Positions 44,658 to 64,000 of a stretch of DNA of 64,000 bases are shown one piece after another. The position numbers and the translations under genes were made by a program. The stretch's first letter is position 1. Each line of letters starts with the position of its first letter. Where the stretch lies: positions 11,187,385 to 11,251,384 of the forward strand of contig NC_054866.1 in NCBI RefSeq assembly GCF_018320785.1. The letters are read 5' to 3'. Below the pieces are notes generated by a model that ran no database searches, was not told the origin of the DNA, and was given only the letters and a program-made list of their open reading frames with translations. Source of the DNA: Cheilinus undulatus. Lineage: Eukaryota; Chordata; Actinopteri; Labriformes; Labridae.

Positions 44658-45615
44658 CACAGACAGATTTCATTGGCAGACAAAATATACAGCTGAAAGT
44701 TGGTTTTGTTTAACTAACATACCATGTTTTACACTACCATTACAGTAGCATTGACTTTAATCCATAGTCTGGACTAAGGCTTTAACGTAGTTTTACAAAA
44801 CATTCTAACAGTGCCGTTTTTCTCATATAGATAACACATGCAAGGGAAACAAGGATGTTGTTTAAAAGGATTCACAAAGGCAATGATTTAAAGTGAGTAA
44901 AAAAGCTCATGACAGTAAAAAGAGAAAAGCTGATGAGGCTTTAAAAGTAACTACAATCTTCACTCATTTCAATAAGATACCAACATGTGAGTGCAATCAA
45001 ATGCCTGATGCAACCTGTTCTTACACCTACTTAGAGACGCAGGGAGTGATGCAAGGATGCCACAGGCAGGCAAGAGAATAAATATGCAAGCAAGCAATGA
45101 GCCATTAGCAGTTAATATTAAAAAGAATATAAGGTAAACTTAATCTGAGAGTAAGGTTAGCTCAAGAAGTTCATGCTCTGTACAGATGACTGATACTAAG
45201 AGACACCTCCTGTACAGGAGAAACTACACAAGTACAGTCAACTTGGCAACACATGGAGATAGTCATCTCCCTAAACGACAGCAACAGATCCCCAGAGGAG
45301 GAGCAGAGGCGTTAAAACTGTGTTCATTATTGGCTTAAAGACTGTGCTACAAGGAAAATCCCGTGATAAAACCAGCAGCTTAGTATTGCATCACATGTCA
45401 GAGAAAATATCACCTACGGGAGATAGAAACTAAAAACAACAACGCATCAAGAAGGCAGGGAATACATAAAAAAAACCCTTTTACAAAAAGACAAACTAAA
45501 AGAAGTAAAGTGCGACTCAGACAAGATCAGATCCACAGGAGGATGCTACAGTGGCTGGGGTAGTGACGGAGATGTGCCTTTTGGGTGGGTGGGGTGACAC
45601 GGGTGACCGCCGTGT

Positions 45616-57650
<12,035 letters not shown>

Positions 57651-57860
57651 GGCTCGGTGTCAAAATCTGCCTGTCTGTCCTCCTGTCTGTTTGTCTGTCT
57701 GTCTGCAGGTGTCCTCGCTCTCCGCCTGTAGTCACAATAGCTCAACACCTTTCCAGAACAACCCCTCACCTCGTTGTCAGCTCGTCCTCTTCTCACCACT
57801 GCTCCGCTATCTGTTTTTGTTTCATCCAACCGGAAGTGTGGGCTTTTATTTTTTCTATGC
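57651..57860 (-). promoter_or_regulatory. itm2c: itm2c 5' UTR and probable promoter
   Basis: GC-richer than the surroundings, with a CTGT microsatellite (57662-57705) in the presumed 5' UTR. An ETS-type site ACCGGAAGT lies at 57829-57837. No TATA box is obvious, which fits a broadly expressed gene. Confidence 0.4.
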
Positions 57861-58689
57861 ACCGTTAAAGGAGTAGTTGGCTGCTTTCTGCGCTGAAAAA
57901 GGAACGAAATCCGTTTTTGAAAAAACAAAGTAGAATTAGCTGGTGCTTTTTAGTGCGAAACTGAACGTTAAATTGTATTTTTAAATACAACCATTGATTC
58001 TAATTCAGTAAAACTAGAACAACAGCTTGTTATACTGCGATAAAGGTCTATATGCAATGCATTTTAAGTCCTACCTTTGGTTAATTTTATTTTTCTCTGT
58101 ACTCTAATTTTGAATGGTCTACACATCATGTTTAATGTCTTTATTTGTTTGATGTAATATATATTCAGAGCCGGTTTTAGTTATTTGAAGGCCCCAGGCA
58201 AACTGAACATTATGAGGCCCCTACTCATTAAGCCAAAAGCAGTCATAGCGAGGGAATATAATATTTTGAAGCATCTCTTTCCGAGTAACAAAGCCAGAAA
58301 ACTATAGGAGATAGCTTCATCTCAGGGTGCCACAACTTGTGAAAAGAGCTGGCTTAGTAAAAAGAGGGTCAGTGGTGCTTCCGTTTTGGTCTTGTTTTTC
58401 TATTAAACTGAAAGAGAGAGACAGAGAAGTCTCTAACCCATTGTGCCCCTTAATCATTTCAAATATTAAATGATTAAGCTGAAGAAAATATGACAAAATC
58501 TGCCATCAAGGATTTTCATCAAGTCATCGATCACACACCATGTGCAGACCGAAGCATAAGATCATAAAAGTGGATATAATCATCTTTGATTACTGGAATT
58601 TCTGTTTTTTGCAAGACATAAGTGCATATAACTGGCTTTATAACTTTAAATGCATTGTTTAATTTTTTGGGAAAAATGCAACGTAAGTA
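57861..58689. other. intergenic, nothing firm
   Basis: AT-rich. A short piece near 58165-58220 (GAGCCGGTTTTAG ... GGCCCCAGGCAAAC) resembles the stretch at 5720-5760 and may be a shared repeat end, but is too short to assign. Confidence 0.4.
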
Positions 58690-59320
58690 GCCTGACACGC
58701 CAGATGGATGTGTTTCACACATCCATCTGGGAAATGTTCAATACTAAGCATTTGGGAAAGGGCAAAGGATTTGAAAGAAACTTGCAGTGTGATTGGATGA
58801 GCATTCTGTCTGTCACATCTTTACGGGCCAATCAGAGCAACAAAACACGTGACGTAGCCGCTATCGAGGTACAAGTGTGCAGCTACCGAGAAATAACACT
58901 ATGGTGACTATAGACATGTCAGTACGTAACTTCTGTCGTTTTTGAAAAGAAAACAACTCACCACTGTTCTTTGTTCTTCTGTTAACAAAGAAATGACGTC
59001 AAATTCGGATTCGCTTTAGCAGCATCCACACCAAGCTCTTCTGCCATAATTGCACCAGCCTCTTGTCGCTGCTCACATACCTCACGACTCTGCCACGCCC
59101 GGATGTACTGCCTCTTACTCCTGCTTGGTCCTGTCACTTTCTAACCGGGCCCAAACTGTTCAGACGGGAGCTTTGCAAGATGGATTTGCCAGTGAGAAAC
59201 ACTGCAACATATTCAACTAACCTAACGTGCGTTGTTGAAAATTTTGGGGAAATTTGGGCCACAATCTATCATCTGTCAAGACAGACTGGTGGGTTCTAAG
59301 GCCGGACCAGTTGAGACCAG
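58690..59320 (-). repeat. dispersed repeat with terminal hairpin, inverted copy
   Basis: The reverse complement aligns in order with 8436-10990 and 50990-51450: CTGGCAAATCCATCTTGCAA at one end, CTCTGATTGGCCCG and CATCCAATCACA near the other. It keeps the hairpin end lost from the other copies. Probably a non-autonomous DNA transposon; no coding capacity. Confidence 0.55.
58700..58730. repeat. perfect 14-bp hairpin with 3-nt loop
   Basis: CCAGATGGATGTGT, then TTC, then ACACATCCATCTGG. Sits at the end of the dispersed repeat. Confidence 0.9.
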
Positions 59321-59755
59321 TTCAACTGGTGTGGCAGCTAGTCTAGGTGTGCCTTGGGAATTTGTGCAACCATGCATTATTTCTACAACTATACAACAAC
59401 TTGAGTTACTGTTTTTAAATGGCTATTTTGTAGAGATAAATATAAGATGTGCCTTGACACTTTAGCTTGAGCTTAGGTGTGGCTTGGACAAAAAAAGGTT
59501 GAAAACCACTGCCCTAGAAGAAGTCTGAAGTTATGCCAAGAGGGGCACAGCAAGGTTTAAGAAAATCAACAGTATGTATTACCTTTTACACTGTTAGAAA
59601 AGGACAGCAAATTTTTGGGACTTCCAGATAAAGCTGCATATTAGATTTTATTTTGGTGTGTTGTATACTGGAGAATGCTGAAGTATTGTGTCCTGTTACA
59701 TACAATTTTGATAAGTTCTAAAAATACTTGTCATCAAAGGGGCATGATTGACATA

Positions 59756-61357
59756 CAGTTGAAACCAGAAGTTTGCATACACTATATAAAAAGGCACATA
59801 AACTTTTTTTTCTAACCGTCTAACATTAAATCAAATTAAACTTTTCCTGTTTTTGGTCAATTAGGATTACCAAAATTATTTCTATTTGCTAAATGCCAGA
59901 ATAATGAGAGAGATCATTTTTTAGACAATTTTTTATTATGTTCTTGAGAGTCAGAAGTTCACATACACTAAGATTACTATGCCTTTAAACAATTTGGGAA
60001 AGCCCAGATGATGATGTCATGTCTTTGGAAGCCTCTGATAGGTTTATTGAAACCATTTGAGTTAATTAGAGGCACACCTGTGGATGTATTTTAAGGCACA
60101 CCTGAAACACACTGCTTCTTTGTGTAACATCATGGGAAAATCAAAAGAAATCAGCTAAGATATCAGGAAGAGAATTGTGGACTTGCACAAGTCTGGTTCA
60201 TCCTTGGGTGCAATTTCCAGATGCCTGAAGGTGCCACGTTCATCTGTTCAAACAATTATACGCAAGTATAAACACCATGGGAATGTCCAGCCATCATACC
60301 GCTCAGGAAGAAGACGGGTTCTGTGTCCCAGAGATGAATGTGCAAAAAGTGCATCTCAACCCAAGAACAAAAGCAAAAGACCTTGTGAAGATGCTGGCTG
60401 AAGCTGGTGAGAGTGTGTCATTATCAACAGTCAAACGAGTCCTGTACCGACATGGGCTGAAAGGCCACTCTCCCAGGAAGAAGCCATTACTCCAAAAGAA
60501 ACATAAAAAAGCCAGATTACAGTTTGCAAATGCACACAGGGACAAAGACCTTAATTTTTGGAGACATGTTCTCTGGTCTGACGAAACTAAAATTGAACTT
60601 TTTGGCCATAATGACCATCGTTACATTTGGAGAAAAAAGGGGGAAGCTTGCAAGCCTGAGAACACCATCCCAACTGTGAAACATGGGGGTGGCAGCATCA
60701 TGTTGTGGGGTTGTTTTGTTGCAGGAGGGACTGGTGCACTTCACAAAATAGATGGCATCATGAGGAAAGAACATTATGTGGAAATACTGAAGCAACATCT
60801 TAAGACATCAGCCAGGAAGTTAAAACTTGGGCACAAATGGGTTTTCCAAATGGACAATGACCCTAAGCATACTGCCAAACTGGTTACAAAGTGGCTTAAG
60901 GATAACAAAGTCAATGTTTTGGAGTGGCCATCACAAAGCCCTGATCTCAATCCCATTGAAAATTTATGGGCAGAGCTGAAAAGGCATGTGCGAGCAAGGC
61001 GGCCTACAAACTTGGCTCAGTTACACCAGTTCTGCCAGGAGGGCAAAATTCCTGCAAACTGTTGTGAGAAGCTTGTGGAAGCATATCCAAAACATTTGAC
61101 CCAAGTCATACAGTTTAAAGGCAATGCTACCAAATAATAATGAAATGTATGTAAACTTCTGACTCTCAAGAACATAATAAAAAATTGTCTAAAAACTGAT
61201 CTCTCTCATTATTCTGGCATTTAGCAAATAGAAATAATTTTGGTTATCCTAACTGACCAAAAACAGGAAAAGTTTAATCTGATTTAATGTTAGATGGTGA
61301 GAAAAAAAAGTTTATGTGCTTTTTTATATAGTGTATGTAAACTTCTGGTTTCAACTG
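59756..61357 (+). mobile_element. Sleeping Beauty-type Tc1 transposon, nearly complete
   Basis: 1602 bp between TA dinucleotides (59754-59755, 61358-61359). Each end has an outer repeat (CAGTTGAAACCAGAAGTTT) and an inner repeat about 190 bp inward (GTCAGAAGTTCACATACAC), the IR/DR arrangement of salmonid-type Tc1 elements. The two roughly 220-bp inverted repeats differ at only a handful of positions, so the copy is young relative to others here. Confidence 0.93.
60132..61137 (+). pseudogene. Sleeping Beauty-like transposase with two lesions
   Basis: From ATG 60132 (MGKSKEIS) with a stop at codon 9, then HTH DLHKSGSSLGAISRCLKVP and GRRRVL. A frame change near 60340 leads to a long open frame reading through ARLQFANAHRDKDLNFW, the three catalytic residues (SDETK, DNDPKH, NPIENLW) and the end FKGNATK. 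A few residues are missing near the C-terminus (QEGKIPANCCEK against the family QEEWAKI...). Identity to Sleeping Beauty-type transposase is high by eye. Inactive as it stands. Confidence 0.9.
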
Positions 61358-61590
61358 TATGCTTAGCGTATACTGATATGTGTTGACAGGCCTGCAACTG
61401 GAAGAGCTAGGCCACTCAAAGCCAAACAGCACTACCCAGATGTCATTTAGTAATATCAACACATGCACACTGGATCAGTAGCATTAGGGTTAGCTTCCTG
61501 ACACACATTCATCTCCTTGGCTTCACTCCTATCAGCTTTGGAGCCGCCTTACAAAGTTTGTTGCAGGTTGTACCGTGGCTATACATACTC

Positions 61591-62030
61591 AGTAGGGCTG
61601 TCAGCATTAATGCGTCATTTTGGTTGCATTTAAGGTCCATTAGTGGTGCGTGAACTTTTTAAAATCACAGTATTTGCTTGCTCTATTGGCCCTTTCAGTA
61701 CACTCTGGTTAAGCCGGACAATTCAGAAATCATTAGAACCTTGTGCTATCAAACATTTGCCTTTCTTTTACTGTTCCCTTATTTATTTTTCAACCCATTA
61801 CAAGTTTCTTTTTCCATGGTTAAGTTTAGTAGTCTTTCAGTACTCTGCTTCCTTATTTTCTTTCAAAATAAAAACACGTCTATATCCATAAAGAAAGTTA
61901 ATTACTGTTAGTTTAAGACTGTACAAACACCCAAAATGTCACAAAAGTGCAAAATAGTAGAATTTCAAAATGCAAAAATAAATAAAAAATTATATGAAAT
62001 AATATTTTTTTAATCATTTGACAAATCTAA
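61591..62030 (+). repeat. dispersed AATTAATC-type repeat, copy 2
   Basis: GGGCTGTCAGCATTAATGCG, then TTTCAGTACACTCTGGTTAA and TTTTTCCATGGTTAAGTTTA, the same order as 43568-44095. More diverged, no coding capacity. Confidence 0.5.
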
Positions 62031-62470
62031 CACACACACATTAGTGTCCTAAATTCAGACTCAATGGGCCCACCCAGGGCATTAAAATTGCAAAACTAAA
62101 GGCTCACACCACTCTCAGAGGTGGGGGCTCACATTTTGAAACTGAAATCAATAAATAATGTGCATTTTTGATGTGATAATTTGGGGCATTTAGGTTTACA
62201 GTAAAAGATAATCATTGCTCAAATCTAAGATGGAGCACACCTTTGCTTATCTCAGTGGGAAATAGTTTGTAAAGTACTGTGTGGGAACAGGTTCCAAAAA
62301 GTACCATCATTTTGAGTACAAAATGGCTGTAATATTCACACTTGTAAAGAAAATAATCTGCAAAATAAATGTTAATGATACAGTCTACTGTAAAAGGGTA
62401 ATTTTGTGTCCACATGAAAAAAACAACCACAGCTTTATTTTATTCCAAATGTTTTTTTTTTTCTTTATTT

Positions 62471-62757
62471 CAGTTGTAGGGCCCAGGCCTTTGACACTTC
62501 TGAAAGCACCCACACGCTCTATGCTGAAACTGGAGCCAGTCAGCACACAGCCAAGAGATCAATTTGACATTTCAATGTTGTTAAATATTGGAAAAAAGAA
62601 ACAATTCCAGTACAACATCTTTAGTACAGCATCATGCACAGCCAGTGGAGGAACATGCATGTTCAATGTGTATGATGGAGGAACTGAAGACGTTCTGAGC
62701 AGTGCTGCTGTCTGCACTGACCTAGTTCCTTATGTGCCTCTTTGGAGGTTTGTATGA
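62471..62757 (+). other. unidentified open frame behind a splice-acceptor-like tract
   Basis: A T-rich run ending TTTATTTCAG (62462-62471) is followed by 95 open codons, with VVGPRPLTLLKAPTRSMLKL near the start and SGGTCMFNVYDGGTEDVLSS later, ending TGA at 62755-62757. I recognise no family. Could be a terminal exon, a repeat piece or chance. Confidence 0.25.
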
Positions 62758-64000
62758 ATGAGACCACTGTAAATGAACTCATCTGTGGTTTTATCAGTCT
62801 AGTTCAGCACCATGAGGACAGTCCAACATGCCTGAATTACTCTGCTACCCACAATGCTTTACGCTCAATTGTACTGGAATTATAATCCTATGAAGAGAAA
62901 GGCTCAAACATGAGGAGAAAGGGGGGAGTTAAGAGTGTCTTTATGAATTCACCCTTCATCCACACAGCACTCCTTTGCCGCTCGCAAAGACGTGAGAATG
63001 AAAAACAAAACAAGTTAATGATACTGACGAGGGCTGGGAATCCCTGTTACCCTCGCCTCCAGTTAGGTGATCACTCGGCACCTCAAAAAGTGCACAAACA
63101 CAGGATTTATTTTCAGTTAACGCTCTCCTAACACCCCCCTCCCTCTTCTCTAATGCTCACACTCCTGCAGGTTCAAAATGTAAATGGAGAGAAGGATAAA
63201 GAAGGTTAACAGATCCAGAGCTAATACCATGACATTCCTCCGCTGTACAAATTGTTAATATCTTAAAGGTTAGCTAAACGTGAGCTGGCCCTAAGTTATG
63301 TACAAAGAAATCCACCAGCAACCATTTCAGCAGTAAAATGAAATGCAAAAACGAAATCACTTAGCTTGTTTCTTTTATGGTTTAGAAAGTAATTTGATTA
63401 CAATTAACCAAAAACTTGATGTTTAAGGTAATATATATATAATATATATATATTCATATGTCAAGGTTAAACAAAAATCTACAAAGCAAAAAAAGGCATA
63501 TGTACATGTTAACCCTGTCCCAAAACAAAAAAACAATAAAGTGACCCAGATAGGGCTTTTACTAAATTCATACCTTACATCCCCTCCCTCCTTTCCTCAA
63601 GTGCTTCAAGTGCTGCGTCGTAACAAAGCACACAGGAGGTCAATGTTTCCAAGTGATGGCATCTGAGAGCTCGTCCAAAACCAATTAAGAATTGAACCCG
63701 TCTTTTTTTTTTTTTTTTTTGGATGAAGGCATAGATAGGAACTGTATAGTTGTGATGCACGTGCATTTCCGAGTCCGTGGCACTGAATGTGGGAGCCGGA
63801 CCGGGCAGGCCACCACAGAGCCGATGCTGGGTTCACCTGTGGATCTGTCACATTTCAAGGCATGCAACAAACACACCAACTTGCTCGTACCATTTCCATC
63901 TCAAGGATTTAGCTGATATTGTTTCAGTATGTGTGAATGCATGTTTTTTTGTGAGACGTGTGTAAACTTGTTTGATTTTGTTGTTTGTTTATGAGGAAGT
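62758..64000. other. right edge, no coding exon identified
   Basis: Contains a (TA)n stretch near 63430-63453 and a T-tract at 63702-63720. On the minus strand AATAAA is present near 63104-63110. In mammals CAB39 ends just upstream of ITM2C, so this could be the 3' UTR of a minus-strand neighbour, but nothing here proves it. Confidence 0.3.

Noticed and set aside
44893-45081. 62-codon plus-strand frame near the itm2c 3' end
   Set aside because: Lies within the itm2c 3' UTR on the opposite strand with no recognisable motif.

Overview
The window looks like teleost fish nuclear DNA. It holds two intron-containing vertebrate genes, three near-identical single-exon G-protein-coupled receptor genes, and a dense load of fish-type transposons: several Tc1/mariner families (one Sleeping Beauty-like), hAT and Harbinger non-autonomous elements, tRNA-derived SINEs, an L2-like LINE, an endonuclease-bearing LINE and a Penelope-like element. 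There is no bacterial or viral gene organisation, and most open reading frames are shadows or transposon debris.

Layout. (1) 1-6930, minus strand: the 5' part of prss16 (thymus-specific serine protease, peptidase family S28), six exons, running off the left edge after the catalytic-serine exon. (2) 7315-37655: a tandem triplication, with units at 7315-17475, 17476-31727 and 31728-37655. Each unit carries one intact 280-codon GPCR on the plus strand (11466-12308, 24469-25311, 33472-34314) and the same older transposon remnants. Units 1 and 2 end in a shared spacer of about 1.4-1.7 kb. Many later insertions are unique to one unit, so the other units serve as empty sites and fix their ends and target duplications: hAT 13326-14999, Harbinger MITE 18366-18994, Penelope-like element 20193-24027, SINE 30936-31126 and Tc1 34770-36193. 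(3) 37091-40715: a Tc1 element split by a 574-bp insert, then a second Tc1. (4) 44640-57860, minus strand: a complete itm2c gene (integral membrane protein 2C), six coding exons, 259 aa, with every splice junction readable. (5) 58690-64000: a dispersed repeat with a perfect terminal hairpin, a nearly complete Sleeping Beauty-like transposon (59756-61357), another dispersed repeat, and an unidentified tail.

How the genes relate. The GPCRs have the hallmarks of the GPR35/GPR55 branch of the P2Y-like receptors (NCCLD before TM7 DPxxY, CFLP in TM6, DRL in place of DRY). They lie beside itm2c, which matches from memory the human arrangement ITM2C-GPR55 on 2q37, so the cluster is most likely an expanded gpr55-like locus. 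prss16, itm2c and the GPCRs are independent genes; no operon-like or pathway link is implied. No wholly new system is evident. The most distinctive signals are the clustered divergence of the third receptor in TM3 and ECL2-TM5, and a pair of hammerhead-ribozyme-like motifs in the Penelope-like element's terminal repeats with a base-pair change that preserves the stem.
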